From Campanula takesimana (taxonomy: Eukaryota > Streptophyta > Magnoliopsida > Asterales > Campanulaceae), in contig JAOWBW010000387.1 in NCBI GenBank assembly GCA_026119855.1, positions 558,001-622,000 of the forward strand: a stretch of 64,000 nt of DNA. The letters run 5' to 3'. Below are positions 23,147 through 35,932 of this stretch, piece by piece. Position 1 is the first letter of the stretch, and the number at the start of each line of letters is the position of its first letter. The position numbers and the translations under genes were made by a program. The notes below the pieces were generated by a model. That model saw nothing but the letters and a program-made list of their open reading frames with translations. It had not been told where the DNA came from and did not search any database.

Positions 23147-26100
23147 ATGACTACTAACACTCAATCAATTTCGTTGCGATCGATCCTTGAGAAGGATAAG
23201 CTCCAAGAGAATGGTACGAACTTTATGGATTGGATCCGTAGCCTAAGAATTGTTCTAAGGCAAGAAGATAAGTTGTACATTCTCGATGGGCCACTTCCTG
23301 TTGAACCAGAACCTACTGCCCCTAGGGCAGAAAGAGACAGTTACAAGAAACATCGTAATGATTCTAGAGATGTAAGCTGTCTCATGCTTGCTACCATGTG
23401 CTCAAAACTCCAACAAAGTTTGGAACATTTGAAAGCCTATGAGATAGGCGTGGAGTTAAGAGCCATGTTTCAAGAGCAAGCTAGGCAAGAGAGGTACAAG
23501 ACCATTGTTGCATTCACTACTTGTAAAATGAATGAAGGGCAACAAGTGAGTCCTCACATGTTGAAAATGAAAGGTTATGTAGAGAACCTTGAGAAACTTG
23601 GCTATCCAATCCCAATGGAGCTAGCCACGGATCTCATTCTTAATTCATTGCCTAAAAGTTATAATCAGTTTGTGATGAATTATAACATGCATGGAATGGA
23701 TAAGAATCTCTCCGAGTTGCATGGGATGCTTAAAACTGCGGAGATGAAGATTGCGGAGAAAGGTTCTCCCGTGCTCTTGGTTCATGATGGGAAGAAGGCT
23801 AGTGCCAAAAGGAAGGGTAAGAAAGTTGTCAAACCCAAGATAAGCAAGGCAAAGGTTGCCAAGGATTCTGAGGCAAAACCCGATTCACAAAAGGATGCAA
23901 TCTGTTTCCATTGTCAAGAAATTGGTCATTGGAAACGTAATTGCAAGGCTTTCTTGGAAGAGCAAAAGAAGAAGAAGAGCAGCAAGGCTGCGTCGACTTC
24001 AGGTATCTATATGATAGATATTCTCCTTTCTACCACTGATTCTTGGGTATTAGATACCGGATGTGGTTCTCACATTTGTTTAAATGTGCAGGGTCTAAAG
24101 AATAGGAGACTACTTAAAGAGGGTGAAGTAGACCTATGCTTGGGGAATGGAGCAAGAGTTGCTGCATTAGCCGTATGGACTTATGAAGTCACTTTACCTT
24201 CCCGATTAATTCTTGTTTTGAACAATTGTTATTATGTTCCGGATTTAAGTAGAAATATTATTTCAATTTCTTGTTTGGATAATGAAGGTTTTAAGTTTCT
24301 TATTGAGAATAAGAAATTTTCTGTTTATTTAAATGATGTGCTTTATGGTATTGCTAATTCATTTAATGGCCTTTATGTCTTGAATGTCAAGAATGAAAAT
24401 AATGACAATGTCTATCATATAAATAAGAAATCTAAACCTAATGATGTAAATCATACTTATTTGTGGCATTGCCGTCTTGGTCATATTAATGAGAAGCGTA
24501 TCTCAAAACTCCATGGGGACGGTCTCTTGGGTTCATGTGACCTTGGATCATATGATACTTGTGAGTCGTGTCTTCTTGGAAAAATGACTAAGACACCTTT
24601 TACCAAGTTAGGTGAAAGGGCAAGCGACTTATTGGGGTTGATACATTCCGATGTATGTGGACCATTAAGTAGCAATGCTAGGGGAGGATTTCAATACTTC
24701 ATAACCTTCACTGATGATTATAGTAGATTTGGGTATGTTTACCTAATGAAACATAAAAGTGAAGCATTTGAGATATTTAGAATATTTCAAAATGAAGTAG
24801 AAAAACAACTTGGCAAAAGTATTAAGGCACTTCGATCAGATCGAGGTGGAGAATACTTAAGTCATGAATTTGATGATCATCTAAAGAATTGTGGAATAGT
24901 TTCACAATTGACTCCACCCGAAACACCACAATGGAATGGTGTGTCCGAGAGGAGAAATCGGACTTTGTTAGACATGGTTCGATCAATGATGAGTCAAGTT
25001 GATCTTCCAATATCCTTTTGGGGTTACGCTCTAGAAACCGCTACATTCACACTAAATCGTGTTCCAACTAAATCGGTTCAAAAGACTCCATATGAGATGT
25101 GGAGCGGAAAGAAAACTTGTTTATCTTTCATGAAGATTTGGGGTTGCGAAGCCTATGTCAAAAGACTTATCTCTGACAAACTTGCACACAAATCTGACAA
25201 ATGTATTTTCGTGGGATATCCAAAGGAAACTAGAGGATATTACTTTTACAACCGTGAGGACAACAAAGTCTTTGTTGCCCGAACTGGTGTCTTTCTAGAG
25301 AAAGAGTTTCTATCCAAAGAAATCAGTGGGAGTAAAATAAATCTTGAAGAGATTCGAGACCCAGAAAATGACATTGAACCAATAGTGGAACAAGAACAAG
25401 AACCACAAGGAGTTGTGGAACCTGTTCAAAATACACAAGCAACTCGCAGATCTAGTAGGTTACGATCCGAGCCCGAGAGATATGGATTTCTCGTAACGGA
25501 TAGTAATGAGGTGGAAATCATTGAGAATGATGAACCGACAACCTACCAAGAGGCGATGTCTTCTCCTGATTCGGATAAGTGGCTTGGAGCCATGGAATCT
25601 GAATTGCAATCCATGCAAGACAATCAAGTTTGAAACTTGATTGATGCGCCCGAAGATATAAAAACCATAGGATGCAAATGGGTCTTCAAGAAGAAGACTG
25701 ACATGGATGGGAAGGTGCATACTTACAAAGCTAGACTTGTAGCGAAAGGTTATAGGCAAGTTCATGGTATTGACTATGATGAAACCTTTTCACCCGTAGC
25801 AATGATCAAGTCTATAAGAATTTTGCTTGCCATTGCCGCATATCATGACTATGAAATATGGAAAATGGATGTCAAAACCGCTTTCCTAAATGGAAAACTA
25901 CAAGAGGATGTGTATATGACACAGCCGGAAGGTTTTTAACAGAATTCTAAGGTATGCAAATTGCAGAGATCTATCTATGGATTGAAGCAAGCTTCTAGGA
26001 GTTGGAATCTCCGTTTTGATGAATCTGTCAAAGAGTTTGGTTTCATCAAGAACGAAGATGAGCCTTGTGTATACAAGAAGATTAGTGGGAGCATAGTGTT

Positions 26101-27106
26101 ATTCCTTATTTTATACGTGGATGACATATTACTCATTGGAAACGACATTCCTACACTTCAGTCCGTAAAGACTTGGTTGGGAAAGTGTTTCGCAATGAAA
26201 GATATGGGTGAAGCCGCATATATACTTTTCATTAAGATCTATAGAGATAGATCAAGGAGGTTACTTGGTTTAAGCCAAAGTACATACATTGACAAGGTCA
26301 TTAGAAGATTCCGTATGGAAAATTCTAAAAGAGGAACCTTACCGGTGTTACATGGAATTTCTCTAAGCAAGACTCAATGTCCTAAGACAAAAGATGAGCG
26401 TGAGAAAATGAATGATGTTCCATATGCTTCGGCAATTGGGTCCATCATGTATGCCATGATTTGTACTAGGCCGGATGTATCTTATGCTTTAAGCATGACA
26501 AGTAGATACCAATCCGACCTCGGTGAAAATCACTGGATGGCTGTAAAAGCGATTCTTAAGTACTTGAGAAGAACTAAAGATTCGTTTTTGGTCTATGGAG
26601 GAATGGAAGATGATCTCGTGGTAAATGCTTACACGGATGCAAGCTTCCAAACCGACAAAGATGATAGTCGATCGCAATCGGGTTTTGTGTTGATGTTAAA
26701 TGGTGGAGCTGTAAGCTGGAAGAGTTCCAAGCAAAGTACAACCGCTGATTCTACAACAGAAGCTGAGTATATTGCTGCATCAGATGCTGCAAAGGAAGCT
26801 GTTTGGATTAAGAAGTTCATCACTGAACTTGAAGTGGTTCCTAGCATTGCTAATCCAATAGACCTTTATTGCGATAATAATGGTGCTATTGCTCAAGCAA
26901 AGGATCCAAGAGCACATCAGAAATCCAAACACATACTTAGGCATTTTCATATCATTCGAGAAATCGTTGATAGGGGAGACGTAAATATATGCAGAGTACC
27001 TACTGATGACAATGTTGCGGACCCGCTAACAAAGGTACTTCCACAAGCTAAACATGAAGGTCATGTTAGGTCCATGGGTATTAGATACATGAGAAATTGG
27101 GCCTAG
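23147..27106 (+). pseudogene. Copia Gag-Pol polyprotein with two stops
   Basis: One frame of 1319 codons holds all Copia domains in order: Gag (1 to about 250), knuckle CFHCQEIGHWKRNC (253-266), protease DTG (303), integrase HHCC (H441, H446, C472, C475) and D502-D565-E601, reverse transcriptase YVDD (990-993), RNase H from D1164. The polyprotein would be cleaved in the particle; integrase inserts the DNA copy. A TGA at codon 829 (25631-25633) and a TAA at codon 931 (25937-25939) are the only visible breaks. The TGA replaces the Trp expected before NLIDAP. Every catalytic residue I can see is intact, so decay is recent. The ATG chosen is the first in frame after the leader. Confidence 0.93.
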
Positions 27107-27108
27107 GG

Positions 27109-27120
27109 CAAGTGGGAGAT
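27109..27120 (+). other. Polypurine tract
   Basis: CAAGTGGGAGAT immediately before the 3' LTR. Confidence 0.88.
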
Positions 27121-28607
27121 TGTTGGTAGTGGTACCCTAGGCACGTTTAACAAACATTGTAATTGTTATCATTTATTTCATATCAATAAAGAGATGTTTT
27201 GATTATTATTGTTGTTCATGTTTACTTATAATAATCTCCGTCCCTAGTACTTGTTAAGAGATAGTATAAAGGCTAAATGATCATGGGATGATCATGTTAG
27301 ATTTATGGGTACTTGTTTGGAACAAGGTACTGGACATGACCCGCTGTATGAGATTTATGTCATGGTCTATGTCGTACATATATCTCATGTTAGTTATGTC
27401 ATTCGAATCCTTAGACATGAAGTTATTATAGTCTTCCACTTGATGAACATTATGTTTGACATATTCAAACGCTACCTTTAACCGGGTAGTTATAAAGGGT
27501 ATGATTGGCATAATCGGATTCACGTAGGGAAGAGTAATAAGCTAAATGGATTTGTCCCTCTTCGGAGAGATGTCAAGCTTGGGCCTCTCGTAGGAATGAT
27601 GTTGATGCAAATGTTCGGCCGGACTCAAATGGATTGATTAGATCAATGATATTTGGATTATCAATATATTCGGAATCGAGAAAGTATTGAACAAAACAAG
27701 TTGACTTGTTGACCATGACTTGTGTTCAATGACATCGAGGACAAAGGGATTATGACATGTTCTAAAGGAATGCGAACTTGTATCTAGTTATACTATTTGG
27801 GTAGGTATGACGGTTTGCTAGAACCTAATCATATCTTATGGTTTCATGTTTGAACCCATTGCCAACTTAGTATAATCCTAGAGGGTCACACACAATAGAA
27901 CGAATCTTAAATAAGGATTATATTGGAATTTTGGAAACCTTGGGAATCTGGACAAGTGTGTGACCGCACAAGATGGGTTGGACGGCCGCACAGTTTGGGT
28001 CAGTTAGTACCAGAAACCTTCCAGATAGATGTGCGGCCGCACAGAGTTTTTGGGCGGCCGCACACCATGTCGGGACTGGTTTCTTTATTTGATTTGGAAA
28101 AGAATTTTGGACGGGTTTAGACACAAGTTTCCTATTTGGAATAGGTCTAACTTGTATAAAAACAGCCAAATTCGGCCAGAATCAATGCCAATGCTTTTGT
28201 GCAAGTCTCCAAAGAGTTTGAGAGGTTTTATTTTGTTCTAAGACATCCTAGATCGAAGAGCAAAATAATACACAAATAAAATTCCATATAATTCATATCA
28301 ATTGTGAAAATGTGTTTCACAACTTTGGTCTAGCAACCAAGATCAAGTGTTCTTGATATTCGTTCGTAGTGTGGATACCGCTAGAGGGTGAAGCTTATCA
28401 TCTTCAAAGTTCGTGTTCTTACTTTTGTGATTAAAGCTTCAAGTTCTCCACCAAGATCAAAGACCAAATTCAAAGTCATCAAGGGTTAGTTTTCTAGTAT
28501 TCATATTGTTGTATTTGATTTAATCATATGAATGGATCTATGGGCTTTGGGTTTCATAAAATTTTAAATGCTATCTTCCGCTGCGCATGTTACTTGGAAA
28601 CCCAACA
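27121..28607 (+). repeat. 3' LTR, Angela-like Copia
   Basis: 1487 bp, same length as the 5' LTR. The dyad cluster is kept at 27958, 27980, 28031 and 28052; the first two sites have each lost one CpG (GTGTGACCGCAC, GGACGGCCGCAC). Confidence 0.93.
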
Positions 28608-28612
28608 GTATG

Positions 28613-29950
28613 AACATTTATATTTTTTGTATGTAATATGTACAGTAGTATGTAGCATGTAGATAGTATGTATGCAGTATGTATGCATGCAATGCAGTCT
28701 CGGAGCATGTTGCACGGGCTGATGGTACCCTAGTTGGGTTTATAAACTTCTTGGTATCTGGTATCCCTATTTTTATGCAGGTTGTGGATCAGCCCGGCTG
28801 GGTGGATTGGGCTATAAACAGGTGGACCATTTCATTTTTTATTTTTTTTAATACAAGACCCAAGGGTATCTATGGTTCAGGACCGAGTCAGTTAGGACAT
28901 CACAGAGATGAGACAAAATACATTTTGTACATTAGTAGAGACCGAGTGTGCAGGTTTATAAACATCATGTCGTGAAAGAAAAACTATTTAAAATGTAATG
29001 ACCTTATAAAGATTCCTTATAATTAATTACAATCTAACTATTTCAAATACTTGTCCTCCGTCGAGCTCGTTGTTTAGGGTTGTCCTCCGGGTGAGTACGA
29101 TCTCGTCAGGTCGCTGGTGATCTCTGGGTAGCCAAGCAATGACCTAATTCTTTATGGGGAAGCCCCAGTTTTATGGAGGGTACTTGAAAGAGGTCATCCA
29201 TGTTGAGATTTGATGAAGAGAGATGACTTTCTGCGGGAAGTAATCTTGTTGGAGCATCGCTAGTCGGTCCAATTCCGCTGGGACAGGCCCAGTTTGGTGA
29301 GGAAAGTGGGGGACTCTACCTCCTTTTAGACGCACCCTGTTTTTTCTCTAGATCGCCCTTGCGGGTTTTCAATCTAGGTGGGTATATTCTTTTAGCGTCT
29401 TTTTTCTTTTCTTTTTTTTTTTATTTTTTTTTCCAGTCGACTCAAAATAAAGAAAAAGATAGAATTGCATGGATGACGAGCCTTTTTGTTATGGTGAGAG
29501 AGAGAGAGAGAGATAGAGAACAAGAGAGGAAGTTCTCACATTTTGACTCTTTGGATAGTTGAGTGTATATATGTACAAAAGGAAGGAAGCCCCTGCTTGA
29601 CAGAAAGTAAGTGTAGCTCTTTCCTAGATTGTAGAACAGAAGACTTGTCGAGATATTTGAAAATTGTTTTATTCAGAATTGTATTTTGATTGCTCGAGAA
29701 TGGACCTCGTTGATTAGTTATGTATCTTATGATTATGTTTTAAACAAGTAGTCTCGAAATAATAAACACATTGATTAATCGAGAAAGAGAATAGTAATTG
29801 TAGTGTATGGGGAAGAGAGAAAAGAATAAAAGTTGGCTCGAGGTGGGTTGTGTATATTTTGTGGACCGGACCAGGAGGTTGCCTACGTTCTTCTCGATGT
29901 GAGAAGCTCAGGTCTGCGTAGTTCGAGGATGACCCGGGTGATGATGATAC
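28613..29950 (-). mobile_element. Old Tat-like host sequence, left piece
   Basis: No supported gene. Near 29866-29935 the minus strand reads GAACGTAGGCAACCTCC, matching plus-strand Tat sequence near 56187. A CGCCCTTGCGGGTTTTCAA phrase near 29353 recurs at 52410 (plus) and 56640 (minus). TATG-rich repeats lie at 28630-28690 and a GA microsatellite near 29498. The ORF 28679-28975 contains QPGWVDWAINRW but is not recognised. This piece joins 52055 once the Del-like element is removed. Confidence 0.45.
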
Positions 29951-31970
29951 TATCGCGACCCCGAACCCCGCGGCCCAGGATCGCGAGCTGGACGTCGACT
30001 TAAAACCAAAACTATGAAATACCGAAGTTAAAAATTCCATTTTGAACCAAAAGATGATAACACAAGGTTTTACAAATCCAAGATTAAATCAACAATGTAC
30101 ATCCAACATAAGCTCCACAGCTTATACCCAAAAGAATAAAATATACAATTCTTAATGACGTCAATAATGGTAAAACTATCCCCAAAAGGTTATACATTTA
30201 AATAATGTAAACCGATCCATAACAACCAGCCCCAAAATCTCAATTCTCTCGACGTCCTCCTTGAACCGCGAATCCTAATCCTTTTCCTCCTGGGGGGGGG
30301 TTAAGGAAAAACAAAGATGGAAAGAAACGGGGTGAGATAAAATCTCAGTAAGTTACTAATGCAACTACATGACATGCTATTATGCAATGACCAATAGCAA
30401 TTAACATAAGACAGATAGCAGCGGAATAATAAGTGACATGCTGTCGAACAATAACATCCAATAGTCAATCATATAAATAAACATATAACAACAAATGAGA
30501 GGCTCCCTATCGCCAACCGTCCCATACCGGTTGGAAATAACGACCAGCTCATCATGCAACACATAAAGCTGAAATAAACACTCATAAGTGGATACATGGC
30601 CAAGGTTTCACCCAACTGAAAGAACCAAATAAAGGTCGCTGCGCAGCTTCAATAATCAACAATCAACATCTTCATAGCAGCATGAAAGCTCGAAGAGAAA
30701 ACCCCGGTACCGGAACCAATAACCATAAGAGTGTCACAAGGGACAAGGACCATAACACAAAGTCATGCCCGTTAGCTAGATACATTCACAGAGGAACGCT
30801 AACTTGACTTTTCCAAGGCCAATCTGGAAAAGGGTAAATAATGGGCAAAACAATGGTCAACTTTATAATGGACTTGGCTTTGCCATTATAATCTTTCCCA
30901 TCGCCCGATGCAACAAATATGCCAGCTGGGCTTCCAAATAAATGCTAAGTAATAAATACTAGCTTAATTAAACAACTTAGGGTTCCAAAGTAGGGAACCA
31001 TACCAAATAATCACCATAAAGATGCGACAGTTACTCATGAAGAGTTTAACAGCAACGATAACAAGAGTTTCTCATGAAGAACACAACAACGATAAACGGA
31101 ATTTCTCATAAAGAGCACAACAACAATGATTATTAGAATACGATAATTCCATGAAGAGGAACCATACCAGATACATTCCAAAGATGATACCCACAAGTTA
31201 ATCATAAAGAGCACAACCCAAACGGTTGCTCACAAATGGCACAACTACTATTACTAAAATGACCCTAAACATCTACTCATAAAGATATATTATGACTATG
31301 AACTCAACTATCTCATCACACCTGGAATTCCAAAGTAGGAAATCAGAATGAATACACCTTATGGTTAATCAAACCGTAAGTACCCAATTGCCAATTCACG
31401 CTTTACCTCCGTTCATAACGAACCAATCCTAAACACCCCAAACGAATCCAAAAGGTTACACTTATTAGAACATGATCACGACTGGACTAAACCCTACACT
31501 TTGGTGTTCAGTAACCACCCTCTAGGTACTATAGGACATCGCCTAAAACCTAGACCAAGACTCACTCGAAAATCAATTCGATTGGAACATTCACGAACAC
31601 ATCATAAGATGCCCAAACATATACCAAATGATCATCACAAAGATAAGTCAAACCAACAAATCCTCAATAAGATGTTCCAAATCCCAATTAACACTTAATT
31701 AATTTCAAACAAAAACTTGATCACAAAGGACCCAATTCTATCACTAGTGTGTACTACAATGATCACTAAGGTCGACTAGAAGGACACCCAAGACTTAGAC
31801 CAAAACGCATTCTTCAATCACAAAAATTTACAAATGTAAACTTTCAGAGGTCAGTGCGGCCGCCCAATATTGTCTGTGCGGTCGCCCAAAAAGGCCATCA
31901 AGCAAGAACAAAACCTTTCAGATAGATGTGCGGTCGCCCAGACATTTTTGGGCGGTCGCCCAATACTCTG
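29951..31970 (-). repeat. 3' LTR of Del-like element, distal part
   Basis: Collinear with 49233-51246 of the 5' LTR. The Sirevirus interrupts it after CTCTG at 31966-31970. Confidence 0.92.
31854..31961. promoter_or_regulatory. Two pairs of CGGYCG dyads in Del-like LTR
   Basis: Sites start at 31854 (GTGCGGCCGCCC), 31876 (GTGCGGTCGCCC), 31928 (GTGCGGTCGCCC) and 31950 (GGGCGGTCGCCC): in-pair 22 and 22 bp, pair to pair 74 bp. The Sirevirus inserted only 9 bp to the right of the last site. Confidence 0.6.
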
Positions 31971-33397
31971 TGTTGGGTATGCCCACATATATCTCAGTTT
32001 TAATGTAATAGGATTTATTAGATTTGATTGATCCATCACCTAAGCTTTATTTCATGGACTTTAGACCCACATGTAAGAAGTATTTATACTTCATTTTTTA
32101 AGATGTCCATTGTTATAAAATAGGCTTAGAAATAGGGCAAGAAGATCAAGATTCAAAGAAAAATCACTCAGTAAGTTTGAGCCGCGCATACGCGCCATGC
32201 GCCTCTCTTCATTTGCGCCCTGCGCCCTTCATAGCACGCGCAAGGACTATTACTAGCTATGCTATGTGCCTATGTGCCCCTTGATTTAAGCGCACGCTTC
32301 TGTGCGCCTCTTGGCTCAATGCTCCTCAACGTGTTTATTCAACACTCAGTGATTTATTGAAGACTCGAAGACTTGAAGAGAATTCAAATTACGCCAATGA
32401 TCCAACGGTGGTTAAAAGATGCATATGCGCCTAATCTATTGACACGTGTCCATAACGGTCATATTTATGTTGAGTGTCAAAGTGACCATAATATATGCAT
32501 GCTCTAATCAACGAGCGACAGCTCATCTCATCCACAAGGATCTCCAACGGCTAGTTTTTTTTTTAAGTTCACTATAAATACCCCATAACTTCAACGTTTT
32601 GAAGTTGCTGAGTTTTGCTAAGATTATCAAGAAATTCTCTCTCTAGCATTTGTTGAAGATTTGAAGATTGCCTTCGTTTTTCCAGATTTCTCAAGAACAT
32701 CTTCATACCTTCATCCTTAGCCCAGATCTTCAAGCTATAACACTTTAGTTTCTTGTGCTCTCCATCTCAAAGATCTAAAGAGCCTTGATACTAAGAACAC
32801 ACACGCACCTCTTTAAGATTGATCATTTAGATTCTTCTTTAAGAGATACACCGGTTATTGTTTTGGATTTGTTCTTTCATAGTAATAGATCTTGAGTTAG
32901 TGTATAAGCTCAAACATTGTAATTTGTAACACTCACTCATTATATAAGATCTCCATTAGAAATCCAAGACTAACCATCTTGGTAGAGGACGTAGATCTTT
33001 CATTGATCGAACCTCTCCAAATAGCTTGTGTGATTATCTTGTCATTTCTTTCAAGTTATTATTTTCACTCACTATTTGCTTGTTTACTCATTGTAGATTG
33101 ATTGAACTGAATTGTGTTGTGTTTGTTATATCATTTGCCTTAGTTCCTTATTTCACTCACTTTGAGCCAAAATACTTAGTGTGTGTATTGCGCTCCCTTT
33201 ATCACTTTGCGCCTATTTTCATTACTAAATTCCGCTGTGCATTTCACTCACTCACTTAGGCGCATTTCATAACGCTTACTTGATAAAGTGCGCATTCGCA
33301 ATTGAGTTTTTCAAGGGTACGAAAAGAATTTTAAAACAGCTATTCACCCCCCCCCTCTAGCTATTTTTCATACCCTTGTTGCCCTTTGGGACCAACA
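31971..33397 (+). repeat. 5' LTR, Sirevirus
   Basis: TGTTGGG to CCAACA. It carries a GCGC-rich block at 32181-32315, a TATA box at 32573, and a C-run with CTCTAG at 33345-33360 shared with the other copies. Confidence 0.94.
32573..32580 (+). promoter_or_regulatory. TATA box (TATAAATA)
   Basis: TATAAATA is conserved in all three Sirevirus LTRs of the window (32573, 44652, 62487) with the same downstream phrase CATAACTTCAAC. Confidence 0.7.
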
Positions 33398-33399
33398 AG

Positions 33400-33411
33400 T
33401 GGTATCAGAGC
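33400..33411 (+). other. Primer binding site, iMet tRNA type
   Basis: TGGTATCAGAGC two bases after the 5' LTR. Confidence 0.93.
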
Positions 33412-33471
33412 AAACACCTTTATAAAACATTTTTCGTTTTTCAAGCTTAACAGCTTGGGTGCCGATTCTAA

Positions 33472-35895
33472 ATGGCAAACTCAAAACCTATGGCAACTGC
33501 AAACTACACTCATGTTCCGGTCTTTGATGAAGATCATTTTGACGTGTGGAAATTCAGCATATTGACTCATCTCAACTCAATCGATGAAAGGCTCCATGAC
33601 ACTGTCGTTTATGGACCTTATATTCCGATGAAGGCGAATCCAAATCCACGCACCAACGCTGCCCAACCTACAGTTCTCAAACCAAGGGAAGAATGGACCG
33701 AGGAAGAAATTAGAAGAGTTGCAAATGATGGCAAAGCAAGAAACATTCTTCTAAGCACTCTAAGCACGGCTATGAAACAACAAGTCATGCATTGTGCTAC
33801 TGCTAATGAGCTATGGGATGCTATTGAAGAGCACATAGAAGGAGACACGGTTTGCAAGGAGAACAAGAAATACGAAGTTCAAAAGAGGTTCAACAATTTC
33901 TCTCAACTCCCCGGTGAAAACTTGAGGCAAACTTATGAACGCTACTGTGAAATTATCAATCTATGTATTTCACTTGGCATGAAGTTTACTAAAAAAGATT
34001 TAAATGTAAATTTTCTACAAGCTTTTGGATCAAGATACCTACATAAATCTAGCGCTCTTGAAGACGCTGGAACTTTAGATGTTTGGACTTTAAGAAACCT
34101 TTATGCAAATCTCAAAGTCTACGAACTCAAACTCCAACGAATCAGCGAAACTGAAGGAAAGTCAAAATCTATGGCTATGATGGCGCACAGAGAAGCTGCG
34201 CCTACATCTGCACCTACACCTGCGCCTGTACAAGATGAGAAAAGCTCCGATCCCAAAATTTCTACTTCTGAGCTATTAGACATGGATGATGAAGACTTCG
34301 CTTTATTTGTGAAGAAATTTCAAAAATTCAGAAAATTCTCAAGACCCGGCTCAACCAACAAATTTCAAGGATCTACCAGCAAAGCTCCTCAAAAGTTTTC
34401 AAGGAGCAGTGATTCAAAAAGAAAAGAAGATCTTGTTTGTTTTAATTGCAGGAAACCCGGACATTTTGCATCAAGCTGCCCGATTCCCAAATTTGAATAT
34501 ATGCAGAAGAAGAGCAGCCATACTCCCAAATTCACTCCCAAGTTTACTCGTCACAAGGGAATGGTTGCTGAAGAAGAAGCACCAGCAAATGAGCACAATA
34601 CTTGGATTGAAACAGACTCCGATGAGAGCGATGAAGATTCCGATGATGGACTCGTTTGTTTGATGGCAAATGATGATGAAGTTGATGCTTATGATTTGGA
34701 TGATGACTTCGCCAAGGATGTTCCCGATATGAATGCTTTGAATAAACCTATCAAGAAATCTGCAGGTTTTCAAGAAGTGAAAAAGAAGAAAGGACCAACC
34801 ATTAGCGAGCTCGTTGAACAAGGATTTCTCACTCCGGCTCAAAACGATAGTGGATTGCTATTCTTACGATGTGATCTTGGAGCAAGGAACAAATTGAGAA
34901 AAGGAGCATACATTAGACCACAGGTTGAACCTACTGCTCCAATCTCCAAAATCAATGATGAAGTGATTGCTGAACAAGAAAAATTGTTCAAGAAGGCTGA
35001 AAAGGTAATTACTAGATTTGATAGTATGAAGGAAGCTTTAGCACTATCATGTGATGAAATTTCCCAGCTTAAGACCGAGAAATCTCTACTTAAATCTGAA
35101 CTCACCCTCCTTAAGGAGCAGATAAAGAGCATGACTCCTCTTACTGTTAAAAACACTTTTCTAACAGAACAGAACTCACTTCTTAAAGTTCAAAACGATG
35201 AATTGATTGCTCAAATTACTGATCTTAAAAAGATTACAAATGAGTGGTCCAATTCTCGTGTCACTATGGAGAATATATTTGAGTCCCAAAAAGTCAGTGG
35301 TGATAAAAGTGGCTTGGGATTCTCTTCAACTAGTGACAACTTTAAATGTGATGTCTGTGCTGAAAGAGATAGTGAATTTACCAACCAACAAACTTTTGAA
35401 ATTCCCAAGGAAAAACATTCTAATTCAATGGGTAAAGGACAGGAAAAAGTCAAGAAACAAACATTCCATTATGTCTACCCAACGAAGCAATTTGGGAAAG
35501 CTAATGTGAAAGATATAGCTACAGATGAACCATCTCCTAGCAAAATCATTCTTGAAAATAGGCGCGCTCCTTCTCCGAGTTCTCATTATGCGCCTAAGAG
35601 CCACGCGCCTCATCGCCGTGCGCCTCCTAGCCCTATGCGCCCTCCAAGAACAAGCGCTCCAAAATTTCAAAAGAAAGATTTTGTTAAGGCTAGTCCATCT
35701 GACCCAAAGAAGAATGCCATCCCCAAGAAAAGTAAAGAGTCTGTGAAAACTCACGTGATTGGTGGCTTTCATCATTGTTCCATTTGTGATTGTTCAGGAC
35801 ACAAGGCCGTGGAATGCCTTTTACGATTCACTCCAAATGCCAAAGGACGTAAAAATCCTAAGGTCAAGCAAGAGTGGGTTGTCAAAAGTTGCTAA
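33472..35895 (+). CDS. gag: Sirevirus Gag, 807 aa
   Basis: Gag forms the cytoplasmic particle that packages element RNA. The frame starts at the first ATG after the PBS; the same MANSKP start opens the second Sirevirus copy at 63383. An N-terminal plant Copia Gag domain (YTHVPVFDEDHFDVWKF onward) covers about 1-240. Knuckle 1 (CFNCRKPGHFASSC) is at 323-336. An acidic stretch follows, then a predicted coiled coil at about 500-590 (Leu-rich, KTEKSLLKSELTLLKEQ), an Ala-Pro-rich basic segment (about 695-730) written with GCGCCT codons, and knuckle 2 (CSICDCSGHKAVEC) at 769-782. Length and coiled coil are typical of Sireviruses, whose Gag is longer than other Copia Gags. No break is seen. pol follows after 37 bases in another frame. 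Confidence 0.93.
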   Translation: MANSKPMATANYTHVPVFDEDHFDVWKFSILTHLNSIDERLHDTVVYGPYIPMKANPNPRTNAAQPTVLKPREEWTEEEIRRVANDGKARNILLSTLSTAMKQQVMHCATANELWDAIEEHIEGDTVCKENKKYEVQKRFNNFSQLPGENLRQTYERYCEIINLCISLGMKFTKKDLNVNFLQAFGSRYLHKSSALEDAGTLDVWTLRNLYANLKVYELKLQRISETEGKSKSMAMMAHREAAPTSAPTPAPVQDEKSSDPKISTSELLDMDDEDFALFVKKFQKFRKFSRPGSTNKFQGSTSKAPQKFSRSSDSKRKEDLVCFNCRKPGHFASSCPIPKFEYMQKKSSHTPKFTPKFTRHKGMVAEEEAPANEHNTWIETDSDESDEDSDDGLVCLMANDDEVDAYDLDDDFAKDVPDMNALNKPIKKSAGFQEVKKKKGPTISELVEQGFLTPAQNDSGLLFLRCDLGARNKLRKGAYIRPQVEPTAPISKINDEVIAEQEKLFKKAEKVITRFDSMKEALALSCDEISQLKTEKSLLKSELTLLKEQIKSMTPLTVKNTFLTEQNSLLKVQNDELIAQITDLKKITNEWSNSRVTMENIFESQKVSGDKSGLGFSSTSDNFKCDVCAERDSEFTNQQTFEIPKEKHSNSMGKGQEKVKKQTFHYVYPTKQFGKANVKDIATDEPSPSKIILENRRAPSPSSHYAPKSHAPHRRAPPSPMRPPRTSAPKFQKKDFVKASPSDPKKNAIPKKSKESVKTHVIGGFHHCSICDCSGHKAVECLLRFTPNAKGRKNPKVKQEWVVKSC

Positions 35896-35932
35896 CCCTA
35901 GGACCCAAAAGGAATAAAGGGGACCTGCTTAA

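Larger units (their letters stand above)
15779..28607 (+). mobile_element. Angela/BARE-like Copia with nested Gypsy
   Basis: A complete insertion flanked by GTATG (15774-15778 and 28608-28612). Both LTRs are 1487 bp. The order is 5' LTR, PBS, long leader (containing the Gypsy at 18239-22542), one gag-pol frame, PPT and 3' LTR. The 5' LTR starts TATTGG where the 3' LTR has TGTTGG, so the terminal TG is mutated. By hand the LTRs differ at about 30 positions (about 2%). Without the nested element it is about 8.5 kb, normal for Angela. Lineage is judged from the SERRNRTLLDMVRSMMS and FVGYPKETRGYYFYNRE segments. Confidence 0.92.
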
